Source: Actinomycetota bacterium (GTDB lineage: Bacteria; Actinomycetota; Actinomycetes; Streptosporangiales; Streptosporangiaceae). Taken from it: a DNA stretch of 35,630 nucleotides. The stretch is taken from NCBI GenBank assembly GCA_027314595.1, contig DAHVAN010000311.1, positions 1-35,630 on the forward strand, in the 5' to 3' direction. Position numbers and translations under genes: made by a program. Below, in pieces: positions 17,006-25,462 of the stretch. The stretch's first letter is position 1. Each line of letters starts with the position of its first letter. The notes below the pieces were generated by a model. That model did not search any database and was not told where the DNA came from. It was given only the letters and a program-made list of their open reading frames with translations.

Positions 17006-18295
17006 TTATGCCCCGACTCGGGCTGCTGCCTCGTCCATGGCACCGGTATACACCGCGGCCAGCCTGTCGACGGTGGCGGACCAGCCGAATCCGGACGCGT
17101 GTCGCAGCGCGCCCGCCGACAGCGCCCGCAGGTGCCGCGGCGCCGACACGAGCTGCCTGATGACTCGCGCCCAGTCCGCGGGGTCGTGGCCGTCCACGAG
17201 GACCCCTGAGTAGCCGTCCCGCACAACGGTGCGCAGTCCGCCCACGCTCGCGGCCACCACGGGGGTTCCGCAGGCCTGGGCCTCGAGGGCCACCAGGCCG
17301 AACGACTCCGAGTGCGACGGGGTGAGCACGACCGTCGCCGCCCGGTACCAGTTCGCCAGTTCGGGCTGCGGGCACGGCGGCTCGAACCTGACGGCGTCAT
17401 CGATGCCGAGCGCGGTAGCCAGTTCCCGCATCCGGTCCGGGTCGGCGCGCTCGGCCCGGCCGCTCGGCCCGCCGACGAGGATGACCTTCAGCCTGCCAGC
17501 CAGCTCCGGATCCGTTTCGATCAGCCTGGCGGCGGCTCTGAGCACGATGTCCGGCCCCTTGAGGGGCTGCACCCTTCCGGCGAACACCAGCACCACGTCG
17601 TCCGCCGCGAGGCCGAGCTTGTGCCGCGCCCTGCGCCTCGCGCCCGCTGAACCGGGCCTGAAGACGCTCAGGTCGGCGCCGGGGCTGACGGTCGACACCT
17701 TGGCGGCGTCGGCCCCGTACAGCTCGGTGAGCTGGCGTGCCTCCTCGGCGGTATTGGCGATCAGCCGGTCGGCGGCGGCTACCACCTCGTGCTCGCCCCT
17801 GATCCTGTCGTCTGGCTCCGCCGCGTCGCCGGCGGCGAGCGCCGCGTTCTTGACCTTCCCGAGCGTGTGCATGGACTGCACAAGCGGGACACCCCAGCGT
17901 TCCTTCGCGACCGCTCCCACCTTGCCGGAAAGCCAGTAGTGCGCATGCACCAGGTCGTACCTGCCGGGCTCGGCCGCGGCCTCGGCGCGCAGCACCTCGA
18001 GGGTGAACTGGCAGACCTGGGCGGGCAGTTCGGTCTTGTCGAGCTCCTCGAACGGGCCGGCCACGACGCTGCGCACAAGGACACCCGGTGCGAGCTCGGC
18101 GAGCGGCGGGGTGTCACGGCAGACCGCGCGGGTGAAGATCTCCACCTCTGTGCCGCGGGCCGCGAGCCTCCTGGCCACTTCGACGACGTACACGTTCAGG
18201 CCCCCGGCGTCGCCGGTGCCAGGCTGGTCGAGCGGCGACGTATGAACGCTGAGAGTCGCTATTCGCCGCGGAACGCGATTGGGCACCGTAGACAC
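17006..18295 (-). CDS. mshA: D-inositol-3-phosphate glycosyltransferase MshA
   Basis: A GT4-family, GT-B fold enzyme that adds GlcNAc to 1D-inositol 3-phosphate, the first step of mycothiol synthesis. The signature N-terminus is [36 protein letters not shown] and [10 protein letters not shown] lie in the N-lobe. The C-lobe has [18 protein letters not shown] (donor binding) and [19 protein letters not shown] (the E-x7-E motif). I placed the start at GTG 18295, which gives 429 residues; an upstream ATG at 18349 adds 18 unconserved residues and would crowd the gpmA promoter. It leads a five-gene minus-strand operon and is divergent from gpmA. Confidence 0.93.
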   Translation of the reverse strand: MSTVPNRVPRRIATLSVHTSPLDQPGTGDAGGLNVYVVEVARRLAARGTEVEIFTRAVCRDTPPLAELAPGVLVRSVVAGPFEELDKTELPAQVCQFTLEVLRAEAAAEPGRYDLVHAHYWLSGKVGAVAKERWGVPLVQSMHTLGKVKNAALAAGDAAEPDDRIRGEHEVVAAADRLIANTAEEARQLTELYGADAAKVSTVSPGADLSVFRPGSAGARRRARHKLGLAADDVVLVFAGRVQPLKGPDIVLRAAARLIETDPELAGRLKVILVGGPSGRAERADPDRMRELATALGIDDAVRFEPPCPQPELANWYRAATVVLTPSHSESFGLVALEAQACGTPVVAASVGGLRTVVRDGYSGVLVDGHDPADWARVIRQLVSAPRHLRALSAGALRHASGFGWSATVDRLAAVYTGAMDEAAARVGA

Positions 18296-18373
18296 AGCTT
18301 TAACCAACTCCGTCCGCCTTATTCGTGTTCCCGCGCGGCCGTCCGCCATTTCCCGGCAGATAGGCTGAACGGT

Positions 18374-19117
18374 ATGCGAACCCTAGTGCTGTTGCGTCAT
18401 GGCGAGAGTGAGTGGAACTCCAAGGGGCTGTTCACCGGCTGGGTGGACGTCGGCCTCGCGGACAAGGGGGTACAGGAGGCGTCGGCCGCCGGGCGGATGC
18501 TCGCCGACGCGGGGCTGGTCCCCGATATCGTCCACACCTCCGTGCTGACCCGGGCCATCGCGACCGCGAACGTGGCGCTTGACGCCGCCGGGCTCGGCTG
18601 GCTGCCGGTACGCCGCTCATGGCGGCTGAACGAGCGTCACTACGGGGCATTGCAGGGCAAGGACAAGGCGCAGACCCGCGAGGAGTTCGGCGACGAGCAG
18701 TTCATGATGTGGCGCAGGTCCTACGACGTCCCGCCGCCGCCGATCGCCGACGACGATCCGCTGTCCCAGTCCGGCGACCCGAGGTACGCGTCGCTGCCGC
18801 CCGAGATCATGCCGCGCACCGAATGCCTGCGCGATGTCGTCGCCCGGATGCTTCCCTACTGGTACGACGCGATCGTCCCCGACCTCGCCGCGGGCCTGAC
18901 AGTGCTCGTCGTGGCGCACGGCAACTCGCTGCGAGCGCTGGTCAAGCACCTGGACGGGATCAGCGACGCGGCGATCGCCGGGCTCAACATCCCGACAGGC
19001 ATACCGCTGCGGTACGAGCTCGACGCGGCATTCCGGCCCGTGGTTGCCGGCGGGCGCTACCTGGACCCGGAGGCGGCTGCCGCCGCGGCCGAGGCCGTGA
19101 AGAACCAGGGCAGGTGA
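18374..19117 (+). CDS. gpmA: 2,3-bisphosphoglycerate-dependent phosphoglycerate mutase
   Basis: A 247-residue glycolytic enzyme converting 3- and 2-phosphoglycerate. The phosphohistidine motif [10 protein letters not shown] is at residues 6-15 (catalytic His 9). [20 protein letters not shown] carries the active-site Glu/Arg, and [17 protein letters not shown] the second catalytic His. ATG 18374 follows TAGGCT (18361-18366) by 7 nt with no Shine-Dalgarno, so the mRNA is probably leaderless. In mycobacteria gpm1 also precedes senX3-regX3 near mshA. Confidence 0.96.
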   Translation: MRTLVLLRHGESEWNSKGLFTGWVDVGLADKGVQEASAAGRMLADAGLVPDIVHTSVLTRAIATANVALDAAGLGWLPVRRSWRLNERHYGALQGKDKAQTREEFGDEQFMMWRRSYDVPPPPIADDDPLSQSGDPRYASLPPEIMPRTECLRDVVARMLPYWYDAIVPDLAAGLTVLVVAHGNSLRALVKHLDGISDAAIAGLNIPTGIPLRYELDAAFRPVVAGGRYLDPEAAAAAAEAVKNQGR

Positions 19118-19305
19118 CGCCGCGGAGGCGGGAGTGGCCGGAGCCGGGCGCGACAGCGCGCTGCGGGCGCACGGCTCCCCGGTGACATGCTTGTGTACCA
19201 GACATGTCCGGGAGCAATCCGGGAAGTGAACATCAGGGAAAGAGTGACATTTCGCCCAGGCTCCTGATTGTGGACGCCCGGCCCCGCCCGCATACCATCA
19301 GATAC

Positions 19306-19386
19306 GTGAGTATGGACTGGTCATACCGGTGCATGCCGCCATCACGGCGTGCCGCAAAGCCGTCCCGGATCCTGGCGTGGCTCTGA
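19306..19386 (+). CDS. Possible 26-codon leader ORF overlapping senX3
   Basis: GTG 19306 lies 7 nt after TACCAT (19293-19298), the same arrangement as the leaderless starts elsewhere in the window. It opens a 26-codon frame ([20 protein letters not shown]...) that ends at TGA 19386, out of frame with senX3. It may be a leader peptide, a relic of the original senX3 start, or chance. It encodes no membrane segment. Confidence 0.25.
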   Translation: MSMDWSYRCMPPSRRAAKPSRILAWL

Positions 19387-20507
19387 GGACCAGGGCAGGC
19401 GCCGGGGTGCGGCAGCCGCGAAGCGCACGGTTGCGCGCCGCGCAACAGCCTGCCAGGCTCCCGCCGGGGATCGCATCGGTGCTGTCCGTGCTTTCTTCTT
19501 CCGCGGTCGTCGTGGACAGCGAGGACCGGGTGCTGCGCGCCAGCGCGGCGGCGCGGGCGTTCGGGATCGTCAAGGGCGACCGGCTGATGGTGAGCGAACT
19601 GCTCGCCCTCGCCAGGCAGGTCCGCCGCGACGGCGAGATCCGCGAGGGCGAGTTCGAAGTTCCCGTGCCGCGGTTCGGCGGCAGGACGACCAGCTTCGCC
19701 GTCCGCGTCGCTCCGCTGTCGGGGACGGTGGGCGGCGGCGGCCTCGTGCTGCTGCTCGCTGAAGACCAGACGGAGAGCCGGCGGGTGGAGGAGGTCCGCA
19801 GGGACTTCGTCGCCAACGTCAGCCATGAGCTCAAGACCCCGGTGGGCGCCCTCGCGCTGCTCGCGGAGACGATCGAGGACGCCGCGGACGACGCCGAGGC
19901 GGTCCGCCGGTTCGCCGGGCGCATGCGGCAGGAGGCGGCCAGGCTGACATTCCTGGTCCAGGACCTCATCACGCTGTCCAGGATCCAGGCCGCGGAGCCG
20001 ATCCCCGATCCGCGTGCGGTCGAGGTGGACGCGATCGTGGCCGAGGCGCTTGACCGGTGCCGGATGAAGGCCAACGCCCGCGGCATCACGCTCGCCTCCA
20101 TCGGGATCCGCGGCCTTGCCGTGCTCGGTGAGGAAGACCTGCTGGTCACCGCGGTGCGGAACCTCCTGGAGAACGCGGTCGTCTACAGCCCGGAAGGTAC
20201 CCGGGTAGTGGTGTGCGTGAAGAAGCCAGGCGACGGCGGTGTCGAGATCAGCGTGACTGACCAGGGCATCGGCATCCCTGAGCGCGACCTTCAGCGGATT
20301 TTCGAGCGTTTTTACCGGGTAGACCCGGCCCGCTCGCGGGCCACGGGCGGCACCGGCCTCGGGCTCGCCATCGTGAAGCACGTGACGGCCGCGCACGGTG
20401 GCCGGGTGACGGTGCGGAGCGTGGAGGGCACGGGCTCTACCTTCACACTGTGGCTACCACTGCGGAGCGACCATGACGGCACGAACGCCGATCGGATACG
20501 CGCCTAA
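19329..20507 (+). CDS. senX3: SenX3/PhoR-type sensor histidine kinase, no membrane segment
   Basis: A kinase of the phosphate-sensing SenX3-RegX3 pair. A PAS-like domain ([20 protein letters not shown] onwards) is followed by the phospho-acceptor H-box [12 protein letters not shown]. The ATPase domain has N-box [11 protein letters not shown]1 DQGIGIPE, F-box [10 protein letters not shown] and G2 [12 protein letters not shown]. Length is up to 392 residues from GTG 19329. Unusually, the ~45 residues before the PAS domain are Arg/Ala-rich and contain no transmembrane helix, whereas SenX3/PhoR proteins normally have one or two; no other frame upstream encodes one either. The true start is uncertain (an in-frame GTG near 19407 is possible). 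regX3 follows after 42 nt. Confidence 0.9.
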   Translation: MHAAITACRKAVPDPGVALRTRAGAGVRQPRSARLRAAQQPARLPPGIASVLSVLSSSAVVVDSEDRVLRASAAARAFGIVKGDRLMVSELLALARQVRRDGEIREGEFEVPVPRFGGRTTSFAVRVAPLSGTVGGGGLVLLLAEDQTESRRVEEVRRDFVANVSHELKTPVGALALLAETIEDAADDAEAVRRFAGRMRQEAARLTFLVQDLITLSRIQAAEPIPDPRAVEVDAIVAEALDRCRMKANARGITLASIGIRGLAVLGEEDLLVTAVRNLLENAVVYSPEGTRVVVCVKKPGDGGVEISVTDQGIGIPERDLQRIFERFYRVDPARSRATGGTGLGLAIVKHVTAAHGGRVTVRSVEGTGSTFTLWLPLRSDHDGTNADRIRA

Positions 20508-20549
20508 CATGTCCGCCCGATCCCGGGAACCCCGTCAGGAGGGACTTCA

Positions 20550-21236
20550 GTGACACGCGTGCTCGTGGTCGAGGACGAGGAGTCGTTCAGCGACGCGATC
20601 TCCTACATGCTCCGCAAGGAGGGGTTCGAGGTGGCCGTCTGCGCCACCGGCCCGGACGCGATCGAGACCTTCGACCGCACCGGGGCGGACCTGGTGCTGC
20701 TCGACCTGATGCTCCCCGGCCTGCCAGGCAGTGAAGTGTGCCGGTCGCTGCGCGAGCGGTCGAGCGTGCCCGTCATCATGCTGACCGCCAAGGACAGCGA
20801 AATCGACAAGGTGGTCGGCCTTGAACTCGGTGCCGACGACTACGTCACCAAGCCCTTCTCTTCGCGTGAGCTCGTCGCCAGGATGCGGGCCGTGCTGCGG
20901 CGCCGCGGCGAGGTCGCGGAGGTCGCGGAGGCGGCGCTTGAGGCCGGCCCGGTACGGATGGACGTGGACCGGCACGTGGTCAGCGTGCGGGGCGAGCCGG
21001 TGCAGCTTCCGCTGAAGGAGTTCGAACTGCTCCAGGTCCTGCTGCGCAACGCCGACCGGGTGCTGACCAGGATGCAGCTCATCGACCGGGTGTGGGGCGC
21101 GGACTACGTCGGCGACACCAAGACCCTGGACGTTCACATCAAGCGGCTCCGGGCCAAGATCGAGACCGACCCGGCGAGGCCACGGCACATCGTCACCGTC
21201 CGCGGGCTCGGGTACAAATTCGAGTCGGTAGGCTGA
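20550..21236 (+). CDS. regX3: OmpR-family response regulator RegX3/PhoP
   Basis: A 228-residue response regulator. The receiver domain shows the acidic pair EDEE at residues 8-11, the phospho-accepting Asp in DLVLLDLMLPG near residue 52, the Thr in VIMLTAKDSE and the Lys in DDYVTKPFS. The C-terminal winged helix ends with GDTKTLDVHIKRLRAKIE and IVTVRGLGYKFE. GTG 20550 has a good AGGAGGGA site 5 nt upstream. With SenX3 it would control the phosphate-starvation response; phoU is not adjacent here. Confidence 0.95.
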   Translation: MTRVLVVEDEESFSDAISYMLRKEGFEVAVCATGPDAIETFDRTGADLVLLDLMLPGLPGSEVCRSLRERSSVPVIMLTAKDSEIDKVVGLELGADDYVTKPFSSRELVARMRAVLRRRGEVAEVAEAALEAGPVRMDVDRHVVSVRGEPVQLPLKEFELLQVLLRNADRVLTRMQLIDRVWGADYVGDTKTLDVHIKRLRAKIETDPARPRHIVTVRGLGYKFESVG

Positions 21237-21261
21237 ACGGCCGGTCGCGTCCGCCGCGCCG

Positions 21262-21288
21262 CGCCTGCCCCCGGTCAGGGGGTAGGCG
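21262..21288. terminator. Terminator hairpin between convergent regX3 and the lipoprotein gene
   Basis: CGCCT-G-CCCCC (21262-21272) pairs with GGGGG-T-AGGCG (21278-21288) with a 5-nt loop; the interrupted position is a G/T wobble. The lipoprotein stop codon (21275-21277) lies in the loop. No T tract. Confidence 0.6.
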
Positions 21289-21874
21289 TAGCGCCTGGCT
21301 TGGCTGCCGGGGTCGTGGTGGCTGTGGGTGCCGTGGGCGTCGCGGGCGCCGGCGCCGCGGAGTAGGTCGAGTAGTAGAACGACTGCGGCTGCACGGGAAC
21401 CATGAGCCTGACCGAGCCGGCGTGCTCGAAGTTCAGGGTCACCGGGATGTCCATGCCGCCCGCCAGCGGCTTGGTCAGCCCGCTGAGCAGGACCATCGGC
21501 TGCGGTCCCATCAGGTTGACCGGCGAGTTGGCCGGGAGGCTGACGGTCCCGCCGGTCAGGCTGACGCTGCTGGCGTAACCCGGAGCCGCCATGCTCACCA
21601 GCGCGTCGCCGCTCGTGCCGCCGTTGAACAGCGACAGGAACACACCGGCGGACGAACCGGCCGGCAGCGTCGATCCGACCGGCGCGCCGAGCACGAAGAC
21701 GTCGTTGATCGTGATCTTGCTGACGACAGCGTGCGCGCCGCTTGACGCCGGGTGAAACTGGAGCGTCGGGGCGTTGAGGCCGGCTTCGCACCCGGCCACG
21801 GCCGGGATCAGCAGGGCCAGGGCACCGATCAGCAGGCAGCGAGCCACGGCCTTCCCGGAGCGACTGCGGAACAC
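21275..21874 (-). CDS. Secreted lipoprotein, possibly PCu(A)C/DUF461-like
   Basis: A 199-residue protein with a lipoprotein signal peptide (LLIGALALLIPAVAGC, lipobox VAGC with Cys 29). The mature part is an all-beta domain with the order VSKITINDVFVLG, GVFLSLFNGGTSGDALVSM, VSLPANSPVNLMG and MDIPVTLNFEHAGSVRLMVPV, which resembles the PCu(A)C copper-chaperone fold. The classical H(M)-x10-M-x21-H-x-M ligand set is not evident, so copper binding is doubtful. A Pro/Thr/Ala tail ends the protein. GTG 21874 has GGAGG 8 nt upstream. A lipoprotein gene in this place, between regX3/phoP and carD, is also found in related genomes. Confidence 0.7.
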   Translation of the reverse strand: MFRSRSGKAVARCLLIGALALLIPAVAGCEAGLNAPTLQFHPASSGAHAVVSKITINDVFVLGAPVGSTLPAGSSAGVFLSLFNGGTSGDALVSMAAPGYASSVSLTGGTVSLPANSPVNLMGPQPMVLLSGLTKPLAGGMDIPVTLNFEHAGSVRLMVPVQPQSFYYSTYSAAPAPATPTAPTATTTPAAKPGATPTP

Positions 21875-22048
21875 GGCGAATGCCTCCTACATATTCTGAC
21901 GGGAGGATGCGTCACTCCCGCGGCAGCAAGGTGGCCTGGAATCCACTACAGGCCGTAGAAATCGTACAGGTACCCGCTGCGGCCGATTCGAGGGGATCTC
22001 GGTTTCCCGCTGGGCCCGCGCGCGCTCCTTGGCCCGCGGGAGATCCGG

Positions 22049-22780
22049 CTAGCCGATGGTGCTGCCCGGGAGGGCAAGCTCGCTTAGGTAGGAACCAAGC
22101 TGGAAGCCGGGCGGCAGGTTCCTGCTGACCTTCGCGGTGGCGTCGCTGTAGACGAGGAGCACGGTGAGGCCGACCGGATGATAGGCGGCGCCGAGTACGT
22201 CAGCCGTGTCGTAGACCGCCACGGCGGCGCCGTCGCCGTACCTGGCGGTCAGGCTCGGCAGCTGAGACATCGCCCGGCCGGACGCCACGAAGTACAGGTC
22301 GACGTCCGCGGCAGCGGCCTGACCCGCCAGGCGGCGCAGCGCGGTGCCGCAGCCGCAGTTCGCGGGCACCAGCGCCAGGGCCGAGCTCACCAGGGTGCGC
22401 ACGGCGACGGTTCTGCCGTTCACGGATACGGTTCCCTGCGGAAGGGTAGCCAGCTCGCCCGGACCGCCGGACGCCCCCGGGGACTGCGGCACGGTCGGCG
22501 CCGAGGCCGGGCTGATGGTGATGACAGAAAGCATCGCCCCGGCGAGCATGGAAAGCGCGACGCAGGTCGCGATCAGCGGCAGGATCGCGGCGTGTCCCCC
22601 GTGTTCGCGCCGGCCGAACGGGCGGAAGACCCGCATGAGCCGCTGCCGCCGCCGCCTGGCCCGCAGTTCACGGTGGTAAGCGAGCACGTCGCGATCGAGT
22701 TCCCTGGCATCGTCCGGGATCACGATGTTCACCGGGGGCAGGTTGCCGTCGTCCCGCCCTGGCTCGCTGGCGAAGCTCAC
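22049..22780 (-). CDS. Unknown single-pass membrane protein with thioredoxin-like outer domain
   Basis: A 243-residue protein. A basic cytosolic part (ARRRRQRLMRVFRPFGRREH) precedes one transmembrane helix (ILPLIATCVALSMLAGAMLSVITI). The extracellular part contains LALVPANCGCGTALRRLAGQ with a CGC motif, then DVDLYFVASG and GLTVLLVYSD, which resembles a degenerate thioredoxin/AhpC-type fold. I do not recognise a named family. GTG 22780 is favoured over 22786 because GAAGAGG is correctly spaced only for the former. Confidence 0.65.
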   Translation of the reverse strand: MSFASEPGRDDGNLPPVNIVIPDDARELDRDVLAYHRELRARRRRQRLMRVFRPFGRREHGGHAAILPLIATCVALSMLAGAMLSVITISPASAPTVPQSPGASGGPGELATLPQGTVSVNGRTVAVRTLVSSALALVPANCGCGTALRRLAGQAAAADVDLYFVASGRAMSQLPSLTARYGDGAAVAVYDTADVLGAAYHPVGLTVLLVYSDATAKVSRNLPPGFQLGSYLSELALPGSTIG

Positions 22781-22786
22781 AAGCAC

Positions 22787-23144
22787 CCTCTTCCGGCTCC
22801 GGCCGTCCTTCAGGCCCGGAACCCTTTCACTACCCAGTATGGGCCAGCATCGGCCCGCGTGCCGACTCGCCAGCCGCGATTCCCGGAGCGGGCGCTGATC
22901 CTCAGGTAGACTGGAGATCCATCGTCAGCAGCGACGTGCGGGATCTTGATACTGGCGGCCATCACTGAGGCCGGTCGAGCGCAGTGGCTTGCTGAGCATC
23001 GTGCCCGGTCGGCTCATATGCCTGTTGAGGATACTGGCGTATGCTCGAAATTAGTGTATTGACCTGCATATTTGCCATCAAGGGCATTTTATCGGCGGTA
23101 CGGGCCGTGGTAAGATAGCCTCCAGCGGAAGGGGTACTTGCCAG
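22787..23144 (+). promoter_or_regulatory. Upstream region of carD
   Basis: 358 nt without a gene between divergent transcripts. The segment 23030-23120 is unusually AT-rich for this genome. A -10-like TAAGAT (23111-23116) and a -35-like TTGACC (23059-23064) are visible but are not spaced as a pair, so there may be two promoters. GGAAGGGG (23127-23134) is the carD ribosome site. Confidence 0.4.
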
Positions 23145-23627
23145 ATGTCTTTCAAGGTCGGCGATACCGTCGTTTACCCCCACCATGGGGCTGCTCGCAT
23201 CGAAGCCGTCGAGTCTCGCACCATCAAGGGCGAGGAGAGAACCTATCTGGTCCTGAAGGTCGACAAGGGAGACCTGACCGTACGGGTGCCCGCGGATAAC
23301 GCGGAACTTGTAGGTGTGCGGGATGTGGTGGGCCAGGAAGGGCTAGAGCGGGTGTTCGAGGTGCTCCGCGCGCCGCACACCGAAGAGCCCACCAACTGGT
23401 CGCGGCGGTACAAGGCCAACCTGGAGAAGCTCGCGTCCGGCGACGTCAACAAGGTCGCCGAGGTCGTCAGGGATCTGTGGCGCAGGGACAAGGAACGCGG
23501 CCTGTCCGCCGGCGAGAAGCGGATGCTCGCCAAGGCCAGGCAGATCCTGGTGAGTGAGCTCGCGTTGGCGGAGAAGACCAACGAGGACAAGGCAGAAGCC
23601 CTGCTCGACGAGGTGCTGGCCATTTAG
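23145..23627 (+). CDS. carD: CarD-family RNA polymerase-binding regulator
   Basis: A 160-residue essential transcription factor that binds the RNA polymerase beta subunit and stabilises the open complex. The N-terminal Tudor-like RNAP-interaction domain is [20 protein letters not shown]... through about residue 60. The C-terminal helical DNA-binding domain includes [31 protein letters not shown] with the conserved Trp, and ends with [19 protein letters not shown]. Length and sequence are normal for the family. Confidence 0.97.
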   Translation: MSFKVGDTVVYPHHGAARIEAVESRTIKGEERTYLVLKVDKGDLTVRVPADNAELVGVRDVVGQEGLERVFEVLRAPHTEEPTNWSRRYKANLEKLASGDVNKVAEVVRDLWRRDKERGLSAGEKRMLAKARQILVSELALAEKTNEDKAEALLDEVLAI

Positions 23628-23628
23628 C

Positions 23629-23651
23629 GGCCGCTCCGCCAGCCAGCGGCC
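23629..23651 (+). terminator. Short hairpin after carD
   Basis: GGCCGCT (23629-23635) pairs with AGCGGCC (23645-23651) around a 9-nt loop, 1 nt after the carD stop and just before the ispF -10 box. A 7-bp stem without T tract is weak support. Confidence 0.35.
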
Positions 23652-23669
23652 CGCTGGTACTGTGCTGCG

Positions 23670-24152
23670 GTGGAGAGCATACCCCGGGTAGGGTTTGGCG
23701 TTGACGTGCACCCGTTCGAGGCTGGCCGCATTCTGTACCTGGCAGGCCTGGAATGGCCTGGTGAGACTGGCCTGGCTGGACACTCCGATGGTGACGCTGC
23801 CGCCCACGCGGCCTGCGACGCGTTGCTGTCCGCGGCCGGGCTCGGCGACCTCGGGGCGCATTTCGGCACGTCACGCCCGGAATGGGCAGGTGCGCCCGGT
23901 GTCGCGCTGGTGCGGGAGACCGCGCGCCTGGTCATCGAGGCGGGGTTCGTCATCGGGAACGTGGCCGTCTGCGTCATCGGGAACCGCCCGAAGATCGGGC
24001 CGAGGCGCGACGAGGCCGTCGCCGTGCTGAGCGAGGCGCTGGCGGGTGCGCCGGTGAGCCTTTCGGCGACCACAACCGACGGGCTCGGGCTGACGGGGCG
24101 CGGCGAGGGCATCGCGGCGATGGCCACCGCACTGGTCTGCCTGTCTGCCTGA
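23670..24152 (+). CDS. ispF: 2-C-methyl-D-erythritol 2,4-cyclodiphosphate synthase IspF
   Basis: A 160-residue trimeric zinc enzyme of the MEP isoprenoid pathway. The metal ligands are in [11 protein letters not shown] (Asp and His) and [20 protein letters not shown] (His). [15 protein letters not shown] and [20 protein letters not shown] form the substrate/CMP-binding and trimer regions. GTG 23670 follows TACTGT (23658-23663) by 6 nt, a leaderless pattern. The ispD gene that usually lies between carD and ispF, or is fused to ispF, is absent here. Confidence 0.96.
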   Translation: MESIPRVGFGVDVHPFEAGRILYLAGLEWPGETGLAGHSDGDAAAHAACDALLSAAGLGDLGAHFGTSRPEWAGAPGVALVRETARLVIEAGFVIGNVAVCVIGNRPKIGPRRDEAVAVLSEALAGAPVSLSATTTDGLGLTGRGEGIAAMATALVCLSA

Positions 24153-24226
24153 TGGGACGGCGCCAGCGGCGGTGCGTCCACACGACCTGGCCGGCCTGGC
24201 TGAGCTGCTTGTCAGAGTGACGTGGG

Positions 24227-25303
24227 CTACTCTTCGTCATCTTCGGGTGGAATGGGGGTGGCGCGGACCCGGTTCAGGTGCGGGACGGTCGTGAACGGCG
24301 ATGCGCGCAACGGTGCGTCCTCGTCGCCCGGCGCGGGCTGGCGGTGCCTGTCGTTCGCCCCGTTCTGGTCGTCCATGTCCCAGTAGTCGTGACGCCGCAG
24401 GGTTCCGGGGTCGCCGGAATCGGCGACGAGCTCATGCCAGCTGGGGATGGAAGACGCTTGCCGGGGCGTGCCCGTGAGCACATCAGCGTCCGTGCCGGTG
24501 TCAGCGCCGTCGTGCCCGGCAGCCCAGGGTGCCAGTTCCGGTGCGGGCGCGTAGCGGAACTGGGCTGCCGCGCTCTCGTCCTGCGCCGCTGCCTCCTGCG
24601 CCGCTGCGTCCGGAGTCGCGATCGCCTGCCATGCGGCGGGCTGGCCGTCCGGGCCGCCAAGCTCAGCCGCCGGTACCGTGGGCGGCGTCTCCTGGTCCGC
24701 GAAGGGCGGGAATGCCAGGGCCGGCGGGTGGTCCTGGCCGGCTTGCGGTCCGGCGAGCGCCGTGTCGCCGGACTCCGCCGGCGCCGCCTGCGCGTCCGGC
24801 ATGACGGCGACGGGCAGCGCCGGCGCCGACGGAGTGCGCGCGAGTTCCCGGGCCGGTCCTGTGCGGGCATGGTGGGCGCGTGACTGCCTGAGCATCGTCA
24901 GCATCAGGCTGAAGCCGAGCAAGACGAGCACCCAGGGGGCAGCGGCCACCACGCCTTCGGTCTGCCGCCGCGGCAGCGCGACGTTCATGGCGTGCACGGC
25001 GTCGGCCGCCCCTACGACGGCTACCACGAGGATGATCGTCACCCAGGCGTAGCACCGCGCCCACCAGCGCGCGTCCCGCAGCGTGACCGCGGCCGCGCAG
25101 GCGATGACCAGGACCGCGTCGAAGACCCCCGGATAGATGCGGGCGAGACGGGCGGACACGCCCGCCTGGAGCGCGATCGCGTGCACTCCGGTGTAGGAGA
25201 GCACGAACGTCGCCGCCGCCAGGGCGAGGACCACGATCACGACCGCCAGGTTCACCAGTCGGGCGGGCCACCCGCGGCGCGCAGCCGGTAGATGGACATT
25301 CAT
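24227..25303 (-). CDS. DUF2637 membrane protein with long disordered tail
   Basis: A 358-residue protein. Residues 1-140 hold four transmembrane segments ([75 protein letters not shown]), matching the DUF2637 domain. The remaining ~215 residues are Ala/Pro/Gln/Asp-rich and probably disordered, with a short motif [12 protein letters not shown] near the end. DUF2637 proteins are common both on actinobacterial chromosomes and on conjugative elements; some are linked to plasmid spread. A second, truncated DUF2637 gene lies in the island at 30040. It converges on ispF and is divergent from cysS. Confidence 0.8.
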   Translation of the reverse strand: MNVHLPAARRGWPARLVNLAVVIVVLALAAATFVLSYTGVHAIALQAGVSARLARIYPGVFDAVLVIACAAAVTLRDARWWARCYAWVTIILVVAVVGAADAVHAMNVALPRRQTEGVVAAAPWVLVLLGFSLMLTMLRQSRAHHARTGPARELARTPSAPALPVAVMPDAQAAPAESGDTALAGPQAGQDHPPALAFPPFADQETPPTVPAAELGGPDGQPAAWQAIATPDAAAQEAAAQDESAAAQFRYAPAPELAPWAAGHDGADTGTDADVLTGTPRQASSIPSWHELVADSGDPGTLRRHDYWDMDDQNGANDRHRQPAPGDEDAPLRASPFTTVPHLNRVRATPIPPEDDEE

Positions 25304-25462
25304 CGGGACGCCGTTCCAGACTTGCCAGAGGGGATATTGAGGGAAAACCGAACGAGCATCACGCTATCGGGATTAGTCCTGGATTGGAACGATTTCCTGC
25401 CCTTCGCGGCAACTGTGTCGCCCGCGGCCAGGCTCGCGGGCGCATACCGTACGCTGTTCAAG

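Noticed and set aside
19226..19252. PHO-box-like direct repeats GTGAAC ... GTGACA before senX3
   Set aside because: The repeats start 18 nt apart, not at the 11-nt unit spacing of PHO boxes, and the second unit is imperfect.
20547..21791. Long minus-strand frame opposite regX3 and the lipoprotein region
   Set aside because: It overlaps the regX3 gene completely and has no recognisable motif; shadow frame.
25292..25462. Upstream extension of cysS by 57 codons
   Set aside because: The extension has no synthetase similarity, overlaps the divergent DUF2637 start, and the -10 box at 25450-25455 fits a start at 25463.
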